From: Stappia sp. TSB10P1A
Lineage (GTDB): Bacteria; Pseudomonadota; Alphaproteobacteria; Rhizobiales; Stappiaceae
Assembly: GCF_900185725.1 (NCBI RefSeq)
Contig: NZ_FYAU01000025.1
Location: 1-64,000, forward strand
Reading direction: 5' to 3'
Length of the DNA stretch: 64,000 bases
Shown: positions 21,093 to 31,847 of the stretch, piece after piece
Numbering within the stretch: position 1 is the first letter of the stretch
Layout: the number at the start of each line of letters is the position of its first letter
Position numbers and translations under genes: made by a program
Notes under the pieces: generated by a model
Told to the model about the DNA's origin: nothing
The model's database searches: none
Seen by the model: the letters and a program-made list of their open reading frames with translations, nothing else

Positions 21093-21581
21093 ATGGCACT
21101 GCAACAGGCGGCAAAATCGCTTCTGCTGAAGGAGTTCGTCTCGGCCTTCTTCCTGGCGATGCGCTACTTCTTCAAGCCGAAGCCGACGATCAACTACCCG
21201 TTCGAGAAGGGGCCGGTGAGCCCGCGCTTCCGCGGCGAGCACGCGCTGCGCCGCTATCCGAACGGCGAGGAGCGCTGCATCGCCTGCAAGCTGTGCGAGG
21301 CGATCTGCCCGGCGCAGGCGATCACCATCGAGGCCGGCCCGCGCCGCAACGACGGCACGCGGCGCACGACCCGTTACGATATCGACATGGTCAAGTGCAT
21401 CTATTGCGGCTTCTGCCAGGAGGCCTGTCCGGTGGATGCCATCGTCGAGGGACCGAACTTCGAGTTCGCCACCGAGACGCGCGAGGAACTCTACTACGAC
21501 AAGGACAAGCTGCTGGCGAACGGCGACCGTTGGGAGCGGGAGATCGCCAGCAACATCGCGATGGACGCGCCTTATCGCTGA
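21093..21581 (+). CDS. nuoI: NADH-quinone oxidoreductase subunit I
   Basis: TYKY subunit with two [4Fe-4S] clusters (N6a, N6b), bound by [17 protein letters not shown] and [20 protein letters not shown] 21093 ([19 protein letters not shown]) gives 162 residues, the common size. The frame opens at 21030, but that extension is unlike the family. The amphipathic N terminus contacts the membrane arm. Confidence 0.97.
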   Translation: MALQQAAKSLLLKEFVSAFFLAMRYFFKPKPTINYPFEKGPVSPRFRGEHALRRYPNGEERCIACKLCEAICPAQAITIEAGPRRNDGTRRTTRYDIDMVKCIYCGFCQEACPVDAIVEGPNFEFATETREELYYDKDKLLANGDRWEREIASNIAMDAPYR

Positions 21582-21707
21582 GGCGCGGGGAGTGGACGGC
21601 GCGCGGCCCGTGGTCTAAGACGAGGCCGACCCGCGCCGGACACGCCATTCAACTGGAGCCGCGAAGCGGCTGCGACTTAAACGGGGACGACGGGGGCACA
21701 CCGCGAC

Positions 21708-22322
21708 ATGGTCCTGCAAGCCATCTTCTTCTATCTCTTCGCCACGGTTGCCGTGGCGTCGGCCTTCATGGTCATCGCCTCGCGCAATCCGGTCCACTCC
21801 GTCCTGTTCCTGATTCTCGCCTTCTTCAACGCCGCCGGCCTGTTCATCCTGCTCGGGGCCGAGTTCCTGGCGATGCTGCTGATCGTCGTCTATGTCGGCG
21901 CGGTGATGGTGCTGTTCCTGTTCGTGGTGATGATGCTCGACGTCGATTTCGTCGAGATGCGCCAGGGCTTCCTGCAATACATGCCGGTGGGCGGGCTGAT
22001 CGGGCTGATCCTGCTGGCCGAGCTGCTGTTCGTGCTCGGCGCCTGGGTGATCTCGCCGGAGATCGCCGGCACCGCGGCGGCGCCCGCGCCGCTGCCCGCC
22101 GACATGTCGAACATCCGCGCCCTCGGCGAGCTGATCTACACCCGCTACATCCTGTTCTTCCAGACGGCCGGCCTGATCCTGCTGGTGGCGATGATCGGCG
22201 CCATCGTGCTGACGCTGCACCACAGGAAGGGCGTCAAGCGGCAGGACATCTCGGCGCAGGTCGGCCGCACGCGCGAGGCGTCGGTCGAGGTGCGCAAGGT
22301 CGAAACCGGCAAGGGGATCTGA
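21708..22322 (+). CDS. nuoJ: NADH-quinone oxidoreductase subunit J
   Basis: Antiporter-adjacent membrane subunit (ND6) with five predicted spans. The conserved helix with NPVHSVLFLILAFFNAAGLF and YVGAVMVLFLFVVMMLDVDF is clear, including the Gly-containing pi-bulge region. The C-terminal charged tail (HHRKGVKRQDISAQ) is typical. It lies 126 bp after nuoI. Confidence 0.96.
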   Translation: MVLQAIFFYLFATVAVASAFMVIASRNPVHSVLFLILAFFNAAGLFILLGAEFLAMLLIVVYVGAVMVLFLFVVMMLDVDFVEMRQGFLQYMPVGGLIGLILLAELLFVLGAWVISPEIAGTAAAPAPLPADMSNIRALGELIYTRYILFFQTAGLILLVAMIGAIVLTLHHRKGVKRQDISAQVGRTREASVEVRKVETGKGI

Positions 22323-22406
22323 GGATCCCGCCACTCGCATTCACGGTGCGCGCCCGCCCGGGCCGCGCGCCGAAGGTCTCACTCGGGGGAGCATCACGAG
22401 GCGCCC

Positions 22407-22715
22407 ATGGAAATCGGTCTGTCACACTATCTGGCGGTCGCCGCGATTCTGTTCACCATCGGAATCTTCGGCATCTTCCTGAACCGCAAGAACGTGATCG
22501 TCATCCTGATGTCGGTGGAGCTCCTGCTGCTCTCCGTCAACATCAACCTGGTCGCCTTCTCGGCGTTCCTCGGCGATCTGGTCGGGCAGGTCTTCGCGCT
22601 GCTGGTGCTGACCGTCGCCGCCGCCGAGGCGGCCATCGGCCTTGCGATCCTGGTGGTGTTCTACCGCAACCGCGGCTCGATCGCGGTTGAAGACGTCAAC
22701 ATGATGAAGGGGTAA
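22407..22715 (+). CDS. nuoK: NADH-quinone oxidoreductase subunit K
   Basis: Small ND4L subunit of 102 residues with three spans. The two buried acidic residues lie in [18 protein letters not shown] and [20 protein letters not shown], both diagnostic for NuoK and part of the proton path. It lies 7 bp before nuoL. Confidence 0.97.
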   Translation: MEIGLSHYLAVAAILFTIGIFGIFLNRKNVIVILMSVELLLLSVNINLVAFSAFLGDLVGQVFALLVLTVAAAEAAIGLAILVVFYRNRGSIAVEDVNMMKG

Positions 22716-22722
22716 GGGCAGG

Positions 22723-24684
22723 ATGTACCAGCTTATCGTCTTTCTGCCCCTGATCGGCTTCCTGATCGCCGGCCTGTTCGGCCGGATGATCGGCGCCAAG
22801 GCGAGCGAATACATCACCTCCGGCCTGCTGATCGTCGCGGCGATCCTGTCGTGGATCGGCTTCATCTCCATCGGCTACGGCGACACCGCCGTGGTCAAGG
22901 AACCGGTGATGCGCTGGATGACCTCCGGCGCGCTGGACGTGGAGTGGACGATCCGCGTCGACACCCTGACCGCCGTCATGCTGGTGGTGGTCAACACGGT
23001 GTCGGCGCTCGTGCATGTCTACTCCATCGGCTACATGCACCACGATCCGCACCGGCCGCGCTTCTTCGCCTATCTGTCGCTGTTCACCTTCGCGATGCTG
23101 ACGCTGGTGACCTCCGACAACCTGCTGCAGATGTTCTTCGGCTGGGAGGGCGTCGGCCTTGCCTCCTATCTGCTGATCGGCTTCTGGTACCAGAAGCCCT
23201 CGGCGAACGCGGCGGCGATGAAGGCCTTCATCGTCAACCGCGTCGGCGACTTCGGCTTCATCCTCGGCATCTTCGGCATCTTCGTCCTGTTCAATTCCAC
23301 CGATTACGACGCGATCTTCGCCAATGCCCAGGGCTTCGCCGCCGGCGAGCCGCAGGTGGTGCTGAGCTTCCTCGGCTATCAGCTCACCCAGGACACGGCG
23401 CTGACCGTCACCTGCCTGCTGCTGTTCATGGGCGCCATGGGCAAGTCGGCGCAGTTCCTGCTGCACACCTGGCTGCCGGACGCGATGGAGGGCCCGACGC
23501 CGGTCTCCGCGCTGATCCACGCCGCCACCATGGTGACGGCGGGCGTGTTCATGGTGGCGCGCCTGTCGCCGGTGTTCGAACTGTCGCACACCGCGCTGAC
23601 CGTCGTGACCTTCTTCGGCGCGACGACGGCGTTCTTCGCGGCGACCGTCGGCCTCGTCCAGAACGACATCAAGCGGGTGATCGCCTATTCGACCTGCTCG
23701 CAGCTCGGCTATATGTTCGTCGCGCTCGGCGTCGGGGCCTATTCGATCGCGATCTTCCACCTGTTCACGCATGCCTTCTTCAAGGCGCTGCTGTTCCTCG
23801 GCGCCGGCTCGGTGATCCATGCCGTGTCGAACGAGCAGGACATGCGCAAGATGGGCGGCCTCGCCAAGCACATCCCGCTGACCTACTGGATGATGGTGAT
23901 CGGCACGCTGGCGCTGACCGGCTTCCCGCTGACCGCCGGCTTCTTCTCCAAGGACGGCGTCATCGAGGCGGCCTATGTCGGCCACAACGCCTTCGCCCAG
24001 TACGGCTTCTGGCTGACGGTCGTGGCGGCGGGCCTGACCTCGTTCTACTCCTGGCGCCTGGCCTTCATGACCTTCCACGGCAAGCCGCGCGCCTCCGTCG
24101 ACGTGATGAAGCATGTGCACGAGAGCCCGCTGGTGATGACCGTGCCCCTGATGATCCTCGCGGTCGGCGCGGTGTTCGCGGGCCTTGTCTTCGCCGGCGT
24201 GTTCATGGGCGATGGCTACGAGGGCTTCTGGAAGGGGGCGCTGTTCACGTCCGAGGAGAACCACATCCTGCACGACATCCACGAGGTGCCGCTGTGGGTG
24301 AAGGCTTCGCCCTTCGTGATGATGGTCGGCGGGTTCGCCGTCGCCTGGCTGTTCTACATCCGCTCGCCGGAGATCCCGCGGCGGCTCGCCGAGCGTCACG
24401 ACGGCCTGTACCGCTTCCTCTTGAACAAGTGGTACTTCGACGAGCTCTATGACGTGATCTTCGTCCGGCCCGCCATGTGGCTCGGTCGCCAGCTCTGGAA
24501 GAAGGGCGACGAGGCGACGATCGACCGGCTCGGGCCGGACGGCATCGCTGCCCGGGTCCAGGATGTCAGTTCCTGGGCCGTGCGCCTGCAGACCGGGTAT
24601 CTCTATCACTACGCATTCGCCATGCTGATCGGCGTCGCCGCGCTGATCACCTGGTCCATGTTCTCCGTCGGGGGCGCTCACTGA
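22723..24684 (+). CDS. nuoL: NADH-quinone oxidoreductase subunit L
   Basis: Largest proton-pumping subunit (ND5). [39 protein letters not shown] and [10 protein letters not shown] mark the antiporter-like core, and [17 protein letters not shown] gives the second half. The C terminus has the long lateral helix region ([19 protein letters not shown]). Its 653 residues are normal. The stop overlaps the nuoM start (TGATG). Confidence 0.97.
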   Translation: MYQLIVFLPLIGFLIAGLFGRMIGAKASEYITSGLLIVAAILSWIGFISIGYGDTAVVKEPVMRWMTSGALDVEWTIRVDTLTAVMLVVVNTVSALVHVYSIGYMHHDPHRPRFFAYLSLFTFAMLTLVTSDNLLQMFFGWEGVGLASYLLIGFWYQKPSANAAAMKAFIVNRVGDFGFILGIFGIFVLFNSTDYDAIFANAQGFAAGEPQVVLSFLGYQLTQDTALTVTCLLLFMGAMGKSAQFLLHTWLPDAMEGPTPVSALIHAATMVTAGVFMVARLSPVFELSHTALTVVTFFGATTAFFAATVGLVQNDIKRVIAYSTCSQLGYMFVALGVGAYSIAIFHLFTHAFFKALLFLGAGSVIHAVSNEQDMRKMGGLAKHIPLTYWMMVIGTLALTGFPLTAGFFSKDGVIEAAYVGHNAFAQYGFWLTVVAAGLTSFYSWRLAFMTFHGKPRASVDVMKHVHESPLVMTVPLMILAVGAVFAGLVFAGVFMGDGYEGFWKGALFTSEENHILHDIHEVPLWVKASPFVMMVGGFAVAWLFYIRSPEIPRRLAERHDGLYRFLLNKWYFDELYDVIFVRPAMWLGRQLWKKGDEATIDRLGPDGIAARVQDVSSWAVRLQTGYLYHYAFAMLIGVAALITWSMFSVGGAH

Positions 24685-26195
24685 TGAGCAACTGGCCGCT
24701 TCTTTCGATCACGACCTTCCTTCCGCTGGTCGGCGTCTTCTTCATCCTGCTGGTCCGCGGCGAGGACGTGGGGGCGAAGGAGAACATGCGCCGCGTGGCG
24801 CTGATCACCACCGTGTTCACCTTCATCGTGTCGCTGTTCATCTGGGGCGGCTTCGACAAGGGCAATCCGGGCTTCCAGTTCCAGGAGAGCGGCGAGTGGC
24901 TCGGCGGCAGCATCGGCTACCGCATGGGCGTCGACGGCATTTCCATGCTGTTCGTCATCCTCACCACCTTCCTGATGCCCTTCTGCATCCTGGCGAGCTG
25001 GCAGAGCGTGCAGTTGCGCGTGAAGGAATACATGGTCGCCTTCCTGGTGCTGGAAACGCTGATGATCGGCGTGTTCTGCGCGCTGGACCTGGTGATGTTC
25101 TATGTGTTCTTCGAGGCCAGCCTGATCCCGATGTTCCTGATCATCGGCGTGTGGGGCGGCAAGCGGCGCGTCTATGCCAGCTACAAGTTCTTCCTCTACA
25201 CGCTGCTCGGCTCGGTGCTGATGCTGATCGCGCTGATGGCGATGTACTGGGATGCCGGCACCACCGATATCCCGACGCTGATGGCGCACGGCTTCCCCGG
25301 AAGCATGCAGACCTGGCTGTGGCTGGCCTTCTTCGCCTCCTTCGCGGTGAAGATGCCGATGTGGCCGGTGCACACCTGGCTGCCGGATGCGCATGTGGAG
25401 GCGCCGACGGCCGGCTCGGTCATCCTGGCGGCGATCCTGCTGAAGATGGGCGGCTACGGCTTCCTGCGGTTCTCGCTGCCGATGTTCCCGCTGGCGAGCG
25501 AGATGTTCGCGCCGCTGGTGTTCACGCTGTCCGTCGTGGCGATCGTCTACACCTCGCTGGTGGCGCTCGCCCAGGAGGACATCAAGAAGCTGATCGCCTA
25601 TTCCTCGGTGGCGCACATGGGCTATGTCACCATGGGCATCTTCACCATGACCGAGCAGGGCGTGCAGGGCGCGCTGTTCCAGATGCTGTCGCACGGCATC
25701 GTCTCCGGCGCGCTGTTCCTGTGCGTCGGCGTCATCTATGACCGCATGCACACCCGCGACATCTCCGCCTATGGCGGCCTGGTCAACCGGATGCCGTTCT
25801 ACGCGGTGGCCTTCCTGATCTTCACCATGGCCAATGTCGGCCTGCCGGGCACCAGCGGCTTCGTCGGCGAGTTCCTGACGCTGATGGGCGCGTTCCAGGT
25901 CAACACCTGGGTGGCGCTGCTGGCGACCTCCGGCGTCATCCTGTCGGCCGCCTATGCGCTCTACCTCTACCGGCGCGTGGTGTTCGGCGCGCTCGACAAG
26001 GAGAGCCTGAAGTCGATCACCGACCTGACGTTGCGCGAGAAGGTGATCCTGGTTCCGATGATCATCCTGACCATCCTGTTCGGCTTCTATCCCTCGCCGA
26101 TCCTGGATGCCACGGCCGCCTCGGTGGGGGCGCTCGTGACGAAATACCACGCCGCGATCGAGGCGGCCCACTCGACCGCCATGCTGGTGCAGTAA
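24684..26195 (+). CDS. nuoM: NADH-quinone oxidoreductase subunit M
   Basis: Antiporter-like proton-pumping subunit (ND4), 503 residues. Signatures: [20 protein letters not shown] (essential Glu), [20 protein letters not shown], and [14 protein letters not shown] with [13 protein letters not shown] 24684 overlaps the nuoL stop. The reading frame upstream of it is a shadow in nuoL. Confidence 0.97.
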   Translation: MSNWPLLSITTFLPLVGVFFILLVRGEDVGAKENMRRVALITTVFTFIVSLFIWGGFDKGNPGFQFQESGEWLGGSIGYRMGVDGISMLFVILTTFLMPFCILASWQSVQLRVKEYMVAFLVLETLMIGVFCALDLVMFYVFFEASLIPMFLIIGVWGGKRRVYASYKFFLYTLLGSVLMLIALMAMYWDAGTTDIPTLMAHGFPGSMQTWLWLAFFASFAVKMPMWPVHTWLPDAHVEAPTAGSVILAAILLKMGGYGFLRFSLPMFPLASEMFAPLVFTLSVVAIVYTSLVALAQEDIKKLIAYSSVAHMGYVTMGIFTMTEQGVQGALFQMLSHGIVSGALFLCVGVIYDRMHTRDISAYGGLVNRMPFYAVAFLIFTMANVGLPGTSGFVGEFLTLMGAFQVNTWVALLATSGVILSAAYALYLYRRVVFGALDKESLKSITDLTLREKVILVPMIILTILFGFYPSPILDATAASVGALVTKYHAAIEAAHSTAMLVQ

Positions 26196-26217
26196 GGTCC
26201 CGAGGACGAAAGACGCC

Positions 26218-27672
26218 ATGACCGCCTATTCCCAACTCCCGGATCTGTCGCCCGCGCTGCCGGAGCTGTTCCTCGCCGCAGGTGCGCTGGCGCTCTTGAT
26301 GATCGGCGTGTTCGGTGGCCGCAGGATCACGCCTTACGTGACCGCGCTGTCGGTGGCGCTGCTGGCGGTGGCGGCGCTGCCGCTGCTGCTGCCCGCGCAG
26401 TTCGGCATCACCGCGACGACCACCTTCCACGGCGCCTTCGTGCTGGACGGCTTCGCCCGCTATCTCAAGCTGCTGACGCTGGTCGGCTCGGGCTTCGCCA
26501 TCGCCATGTCGGTGGCCTTCGCCCGCAACGAGAATTTCGAGCGCTTCGAGTATCCGGTGCTGATCGTGCTGTCGACGCTCGGCATGATGCTGATGCTGTC
26601 GGCCAACGACCTGATCACGCTCTATCTCGGCCTCGAACTGTCGTCGCTGGCGCTCTATGTGATCGCCGCCTTCAACCGCGACAGCGTCCGCTCCACCGAG
26701 GCGGGCCTGAAATATTTCGTCCTCGGCTCGGTCTCCTCCGGCATGCTGCTCTACGGCATGTCGCTGGTCTACGGCTTCACCGGCCAGACCGGCTTTGCCG
26801 CCATCGCCGCGGCCATCGCAGCGCAGGGCGGCTCCTCGCTCGGCCTGATCTTCGGCCTCGTCTTCATCCTGGCCGGCCTTGCCTTCAAGATCTCGGCGGT
26901 GCCGTTCCACATGTGGACGCCGGACGTCTACGAGGGCGCGCCGACGCCGGTCACCGCCTTCTTCGCGGCGGCGCCGAAGATCGCCGCCATGGGCCTCCTG
27001 ACCCGCGTCGTCATCGAGGCGTTCGAGCCGGTGACCCGCGACTGGCAGCAGATCGTCGTCTTCATCTCCATCGCCTCGATGGCGCTCGGCGCCTTCGCCG
27101 CGATCGGCCAGAAGAATATCAAGCGGCTGATGGCCTATTCCTCGATCAGCCATATGGGCTTCGCGCTGGTCGGCCTTGCCGCCGGATCGCGGGCCGGCGT
27201 CGAGGGTGTCATGATCTACATGACCGCCTATCTGGTGATGACGCTCGGCGCCTTCGCCTGCATCCTGTCGATGCGGCGCAAGGAGGGCATGGTCGAGGAG
27301 ATTTCCGACCTTGCCGGCCTGTCGCGCACCAACCTGCCGATGGCGGTGCTGCTCGGCATCCTGATGTTCTCGCTGGCCGGCATTCCGCCGTTCATCGGCT
27401 TCTTCGCCAAGTTCTACGTGTTCCTGGCGGCGGTCGAGGCGGGGCTCTATCCGCTGGCGGTGATCGGTGTTCTCGCCTCGGTGGTGGGTGCCTATTACTA
27501 CCTGCGCATCTTCAAGGTGATGTTCTTCGACGAGCCGGCGCGCCAGTTCCTGCCGATGCCGGTGGAGCTGAAGTTCACCCTCGGCCTGTCGACCGCCTTC
27601 GTGGTGCTGTTCATCGTCTTTGCCGGACCGGTGGTGGAGATGGTCGGCGCGGCGGCGGGGACGCTGTTCTGA
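26218..27672 (+). CDS. nuoN: NADH-quinone oxidoreductase subunit N
   Basis: Third antiporter-like subunit (ND2), 484 residues. [39 protein letters not shown] and [15 protein letters not shown] are the conserved blocks. It closes the nuo operon; birA starts two bases after its stop, so read-through co-expression of birA is likely. Confidence 0.97.
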   Translation: MTAYSQLPDLSPALPELFLAAGALALLMIGVFGGRRITPYVTALSVALLAVAALPLLLPAQFGITATTTFHGAFVLDGFARYLKLLTLVGSGFAIAMSVAFARNENFERFEYPVLIVLSTLGMMLMLSANDLITLYLGLELSSLALYVIAAFNRDSVRSTEAGLKYFVLGSVSSGMLLYGMSLVYGFTGQTGFAAIAAAIAAQGGSSLGLIFGLVFILAGLAFKISAVPFHMWTPDVYEGAPTPVTAFFAAAPKIAAMGLLTRVVIEAFEPVTRDWQQIVVFISIASMALGAFAAIGQKNIKRLMAYSSISHMGFALVGLAAGSRAGVEGVMIYMTAYLVMTLGAFACILSMRRKEGMVEEISDLAGLSRTNLPMAVLLGILMFSLAGIPPFIGFFAKFYVFLAAVEAGLYPLAVIGVLASVVGAYYYLRIFKVMFFDEPARQFLPMPVELKFTLGLSTAFVVLFIVFAGPVVEMVGAAAGTLF

Positions 27673-27674
27673 GC

Positions 27675-28481
27675 ATGCTCGCCTTCGACGGCCGGGTTCG
27701 CGAGGTTGCCGGCGTCGCGGGATACCGCGTTGCCGCCCATGCGGAGCTTGGGTCGACCAACAGCGCGGCCCTGGCCGCGGCAGGCGAGGGCGATCCGGGA
27801 AACCTCTGGGTCCTTGCCGGCCGCCAGACCTCGGGCCGGGGCCGGCGGGCGCGGCCCTGGGTGTCCGAGCCGGGCAATCTCTATGCCTCGCTGCTGACCA
27901 TCGATCCGATGCCGGCGGAGCGCATCGGCCAGTTTCCGCTGGTCGCAGCGCTGGCGCTTGCCGACGCGGTCGACGCGATGACCGGCTCCTATGGGCTGGT
28001 CCGGCTGAAGTGGCCGAACGACCTTTTGGTGGACGGGGCCAAGATCTCCGGCATCCTGCTTGAGGCGACACTGCTTGCGGACGGGCGGCGTGCGGTGGTA
28101 TGCGGCTTCGGGCTCAACCTTGCGCATCATCCGGAGCTGCCGGACTACAAGGCGGCGAACCTTGCCGGGCTCGGCTTTCCGGTCCGCCTCGAGCGGGCCT
28201 TCGCCGCGCTCGCGGCGAGCGTCGAGCGCTACATGATGCGCTGGCGCGAGGAGCCGTTCTCGCTGTGCCTCGACGACTGGCGCCGCCGGGCTGTCGGCAT
28301 CGGCGCGCCGATCCGGGTGCGGCTGGAGGACCGGGAGCTCAACGGGATTTTCGCCGGGCTCGACCCGGACGGGCGGCTGGTGCTGGAAGCCGGCGACACG
28401 AGGCAGACGATCGCCGCCGGCGACGTCTTCTTCGATGGCGCGGCGCTTCGCACCTCCGCCGCCGGCAGAACGGCCGGCTGA
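27675..28481 (+). CDS. birA: biotin--[acetyl-CoA-carboxylase] ligase, no DNA-binding domain
   Basis: Transfers biotin to the carboxyl-carrier protein. The active-site loop reads GRGRRARPW, followed by LKWPNDLLVDGAKISGILLE, all conserved. At 268 residues it begins directly with the catalytic domain (ELGSTNSAALAAA) and lacks the N-terminal helix-turn-helix of E. coli BirA, so it is a group I, non-repressor ligase. The position right after nuoN is common in Rhizobiales. Confidence 0.95.
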   Translation: MLAFDGRVREVAGVAGYRVAAHAELGSTNSAALAAAGEGDPGNLWVLAGRQTSGRGRRARPWVSEPGNLYASLLTIDPMPAERIGQFPLVAALALADAVDAMTGSYGLVRLKWPNDLLVDGAKISGILLEATLLADGRRAVVCGFGLNLAHHPELPDYKAANLAGLGFPVRLERAFAALAASVERYMMRWREEPFSLCLDDWRRRAVGIGAPIRVRLEDRELNGIFAGLDPDGRLVLEAGDTRQTIAAGDVFFDGAALRTSAAGRTAG

Positions 28482-28650
28482 CGACGAGATTGCAGGCGGG
28501 CCTGTCGCGGAAGCCCTGCCGGTGAACTGTCCCGCGAGACCAGGCTGTCCGCATCCGGCGGATGGTCCATATCGGCATTTTGGAAGACCGGCGGCAGGCG
28601 CGGATCCGCAAGGATGACGGCTGCCTGTCCGGTCTGGACAGGAGTATGGA

Positions 28651-30333
28651 ATGGCGGCCAAAAAGGCGGCAGACCCCAACGAACTCGTTTTTGTCGCGCT
28701 CGGCGGTCTCGGCGAGATCGGCATGAACATGGCGCTTTACGGCTTCGGGCCGGCCCATGATCGCCGCTGGCTGATGGTCGACTGCGGCGTCACCTTTGCC
28801 GGGCCGGACCTTCCCGGCGTCGACATCGTCGTGCCGGACATCCGCTTCATCGAGGAAGAGCTCGACCGGCTCGACGGCATCGTCATCACCCACGCGCATG
28901 AGGACCATTACGGCGCCATCGTGCATCTGTGGCCGCGGCTGAAGGCGCCGCTCTACATGACCGCCTTCACGGCGGCTCTGCTGGAGGCGAAGGCGGCAAG
29001 CGAGCCGGGCGCCGGCAAGATCCCGGTGACGGTGGTGGAGCAGGGCGCGCGGGTGGAGATCGGCCCGTTCGAGGTCGAGTTCGTCGCCATGTCGCACTCG
29101 ATCCCTGAGCCCTGCGCGCTGGCGATCCGCAGCCCGGCCGGCACGGTGCTGCATTCGGGCGACTGGAAGATCGACCCGACACCGGGCATCGGCAAGCCGA
29201 TCGATACCGAGCGGCTCGCCGAGATCGGCCGCGAGGGCGTCGTCGCACTGATCTGCGACAGCACCAATGCGCCGCGCGAGGGATCGAGCCCGAGCGAGGC
29301 GGATGTCGCCAAGGACCTCGCCAGGGTGATCCGCAAGGCCAAGCGCCGCGTCGCGGTGACCACCTTTGCCTCGAACGTCGCGCGCATCCGCTCGGTGGCA
29401 CTCGCCGCGAAGGCGGCCGAGCGGGACGTCGTCGTGATGGGCCGCTCGATGCATAGGACCATCGAGGTCTCGCGCGAACTCGGCTATCTCGACGACCTGC
29501 CAGCCTTTCTCTCGGAAGATGCCTATGGCTACCTGCCGCCGGAGCGGGTGGTGCTGCTGCTGACCGGCAGCCAGGGCGAGGAGCGGGCAGCGCTTGCCCG
29601 CATCGCCGCCGGCGACCATCGCAACGTGGCGCTGTCGAAGGGCGACACGGTGATCTTCTCCTCGCGCACGATCCCCGGCAACGAGAAGGCGGTGGGGGCG
29701 ATCGCCAACCGGCTGGCCGAGGCGGAGGTGGAGATCGTCACCGACCGCGACGCGCTCGTCCATGTGTCCGGCCATCCGCGCCAGGACGAACTGGTCCAGC
29801 TCTACGACCTGGTCAAGCCGAAGGCGCTGATTCCCGCCCATGGCGAGGCGGTGCACCTGAAGGCGCACCGGGACCTGGCGTTGCGCCACGGCATCAAGAA
29901 CACGCTGATCGCCCGCAACGGCGACATTGTCCGGCTGGCGCCGGGCAAGCTGACGGTGGTGGACGAGGTGCCGACCGGCATCACGGTCAAGGACGGGCTG
30001 CTCTATGGCGACCCGGAGGAGATGGGCGTCAACGAGCGGCGCAAGCTGTCCTTCGCCGGCGCCGTCACCGTCTGCGTCGTGATCGATGCCAAGGGCACGC
30101 TGATCGGCGAGCCGATGGTGTCGCTGTTCGGCCTGCCGGAGACCGACCGCGACGGCGACGACCTTGAGGACATCGTCATCGACGAGGTGATGTCGGCGCT
30201 GGACAGCATTCCGAAGAACCGGCGCAAGGACGACGATCTCGTCGCCGAGGCGGCGCGGCGGGCGGCGCGCGCGGCGGTGCGCGACTGCTGGGGCAAGAAG
30301 CCGCTGACCGAGGCGCTGGTTCAGCGCGTGTGA
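28651..30333 (+). CDS. rnj: ribonuclease J
   Basis: Metallo-beta-lactamase/beta-CASP ribonuclease with 5'-exo and endo activity in rRNA and mRNA processing. The zinc motif HAHEDH is at residues 81-86 (H81, H83, D85, H86), preceded by LGGLGEIGMNM. The beta-CASP region holds GSQGEERAALARIA and HVSGHPRQDELVQLY, and PAHGEAVHLKAHRDLA follows. ATG 28651 has AGGAG about 10 bases upstream. Length 560. Confidence 0.96.
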   Translation: MAAKKAADPNELVFVALGGLGEIGMNMALYGFGPAHDRRWLMVDCGVTFAGPDLPGVDIVVPDIRFIEEELDRLDGIVITHAHEDHYGAIVHLWPRLKAPLYMTAFTAALLEAKAASEPGAGKIPVTVVEQGARVEIGPFEVEFVAMSHSIPEPCALAIRSPAGTVLHSGDWKIDPTPGIGKPIDTERLAEIGREGVVALICDSTNAPREGSSPSEADVAKDLARVIRKAKRRVAVTTFASNVARIRSVALAAKAAERDVVVMGRSMHRTIEVSRELGYLDDLPAFLSEDAYGYLPPERVVLLLTGSQGEERAALARIAAGDHRNVALSKGDTVIFSSRTIPGNEKAVGAIANRLAEAEVEIVTDRDALVHVSGHPRQDELVQLYDLVKPKALIPAHGEAVHLKAHRDLALRHGIKNTLIARNGDIVRLAPGKLTVVDEVPTGITVKDGLLYGDPEEMGVNERRKLSFAGAVTVCVVIDAKGTLIGEPMVSLFGLPETDRDGDDLEDIVIDEVMSALDSIPKNRRKDDDLVAEAARRAARAAVRDCWGKKPLTEALVQRV

Positions 30334-30424
30334 CCAATTGACGGGTGGCGGGCGCGCCCGCCATGCGTCATGAGTGACGCAGCCGGCCGGTTGGCCGGCG
30401 CTCGTCTGTCGTGGAGGGAAGCTG

Positions 30425-30829
30425 ATGATCGGACGCCTGAACCATGTGGCCATCGCCGTGCCGGACCTTGCGGCGGCGACCGCCACCTATCGCGACACGC
30501 TGGGCGCGCGGGTGTCGCAGCCGCAGGCCGAGCCGGACCACGGCGTGACGGTGGTGTTCATCGAACTGCCCAACACCAAGATCGAGCTGCTGGCAGCGCT
30601 CGGCGACAACTCGCCGATTAATGCCTTCCTGGAGCGCAACCCCTCCGGCGGCATCCATCATGTCTGCTACGAGGTGGAGGACATTCTCGCCGCCCGCGAC
30701 CGGCTGGTGGAAAAGGGGGCGCGGGTGCTCGGCACGGGCGAGCCGAAGATCGGCGCCCATGGCAAGCCGGTGCTGTTCCTGCATCCGAAGGATTTCAATG
30801 GTACGCTGGTGGAGCTGGAGCAGGTCTGA
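30425..30829 (+). CDS. mce: methylmalonyl-CoA epimerase
   Basis: Glyoxalase-fold (VOC) enzyme interconverting (R)- and (S)-methylmalonyl-CoA in propionyl-CoA metabolism. The 134-residue product begins MIGRLNHVAIAVPDLAAA and includes GIHHVCYEVEDI and LHPKDFNGTLVELEQV, giving the conserved His and Glu metal ligands. ATG 30425 follows GGAGGGAAGCTG. It lies between rnj and the DUF1467 gene, the usual order in Rhizobiales. Confidence 0.94.
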   Translation: MIGRLNHVAIAVPDLAAATATYRDTLGARVSQPQAEPDHGVTVVFIELPNTKIELLAALGDNSPINAFLERNPSGGIHHVCYEVEDILAARDRLVEKGARVLGTGEPKIGAHGKPVLFLHPKDFNGTLVELEQV

Positions 30830-30877
30830 CGACCGGCCGGCGCCGCGACGGCAACAGATCTTCGAAAAGGCAAGACG

Positions 30878-31147
30878 GTGTCTCTGGTATCCTCGCTCGC
30901 GATCTATTTCGTCATCTGGTGGATCATCCTCTTCGCGATCCTGCCGATCGGCGTGGTGACGCAGGAGGAGGCCGGAGAGGTGTCGCCGGGCACCGTGTCC
31001 AGCGCTCCGATGCGGCCGCAGCTTCTGCGCAAGGCCTTGATCACCACCGCCGTGGCGGCGGTGGTCTTCGCCGCCTTCTACTGGCTGAAGGTCTATTCCG
31101 GCATGACGCTGGACGATCTTCCGTTCAAGCCGCCAAGCAGCCGGTGA
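30878..31147 (+). CDS. DUF1467 family membrane protein
   Basis: An 89-residue protein with two membrane spans: an N-terminal one containing YFVIWWIILFAILPIGV and a second at ALITTAVAAVVFAAFYWL. The short loop TQEEAGEVSPGT is typical of the family. Function unknown. The start is GTG 30878. In many Rhizobiales proS follows directly; here proS lies 16.5 kb away. Its last 55 bases overlap a convergent minus-strand gene. Confidence 0.88.
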   Translation: MSLVSSLAIYFVIWWIILFAILPIGVVTQEEAGEVSPGTVSSAPMRPQLLRKALITTAVAAVVFAAFYWLKVYSGMTLDDLPFKPPSSR

Positions 31148-31434
31148 CGGCGGCGCGGGCGCTGGCGCGGCAGGCGGCCATCCCGGCCATAGGGCCGGCG
31201 GCTCTTCAGCGCGATGGCGACGACGAGTTCGCGTTCGCAGTCCGGAATCAGCAGGGCCTTCTGCTCGCGGGTCAGGCGGGCGAGGTCGCGGTTGCCGAAT
31301 CTGCGCGCGGCCAGTCCCTTGGCGAGCCGGATCTGGTCGTGGCGCCCCAGCTTCAACAGCAACTGGTCGAAACGCCAGTCGATCGACCAGCCCGACTGCG
31401 CGGGCGTCTTGTCGTGCGGATCCCCAAACAGCAT
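31093..31434 (-). CDS. hypothetical protein, convergent with DUF1467
   Basis: A 113-residue frame on the minus strand that I do not recognise (MLFGDPHDKTPAQSGWSIDW...). Two points favour a real gene: third codon positions are overwhelmingly G or C for the whole length, and GAGGGAG lies 4-10 bases before its ATG. The product is basic, with an Arg-rich C-terminal third (PRQRPRRRHR), no signal peptide and no membrane span. Its 3' end overlaps the DUF1467 gene by 55 bp. The tail over the overlap may be fortuitous. Confidence 0.6.
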   Translation of the reverse strand: MLFGDPHDKTPAQSGWSIDWRFDQLLLKLGRHDQIRLAKGLAARRFGNRDLARLTREQKALLIPDCERELVVAIALKSRRPYGRDGRLPRQRPRRRHRLLGGLNGRSSSVMPE

Positions 31435-31847
31435 TGACGCGCTCCCTCGGGGCGGCGACTCCAGGGGTAAGGCGAAACCGGTCCGCGAACCGGCTGCCTT
31501 TCCGCGCCCTGACTGCCTGCGCCCTGACTGTCGGGGCCCTGACTGTCGAGGCTCTCAGTTCGAGCCCTGTTCTTGCCCTCGAATATCGATGTTCGACGGC
31601 CGATACCGCGGGGGTGTTGCGGAGATCGGTGCGCCGGCTTGTCTATTTTCTATCTTCGGTTGCAGGGCGTGATCGCATCGTTATGACGCGGGGGACGAGG
31701 AAGGCGGACTGCGGCGCGCGTGCGGCTTGTCAGGCGCGCCGGACCCCGGTAAGGAACCGCATGAGGAGTTCCGGGCTCGGCGATACGGGCGTTGAGGCCG
31801 CTGGCGTGCCGCAAGCGGGCCGGCCCGACAATGCGAAGAGGCGTGCA
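31435..31847. other. 413-bp divergent intergenic region
   Basis: It lies between the minus-strand small gene and the second Pcm-like gene and must hold both promoters, but I see no convincing -35/-10 pair. It contains a three-copy 15-bp tandem repeat at 31504-31548. The open plus frame running through it into the next gene has poor codon bias in this part and is not supported as coding. Confidence 0.6.
31504..31548 (+). repeat. 15-bp tandem repeat, three copies
   Basis: Units 31504-31518, 31519-31533 and 31534-31548 share the core gccctgactg. They lie in the intergenic region before the second Pcm-like gene. Confidence 0.8.

Noticed and set aside
31434-31847. N-terminal extension of the second Pcm-like protein
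   Set aside because: The frame is open but has poor codon bias and contains a short tandem repeat; the family starts at the ATG at 31848.
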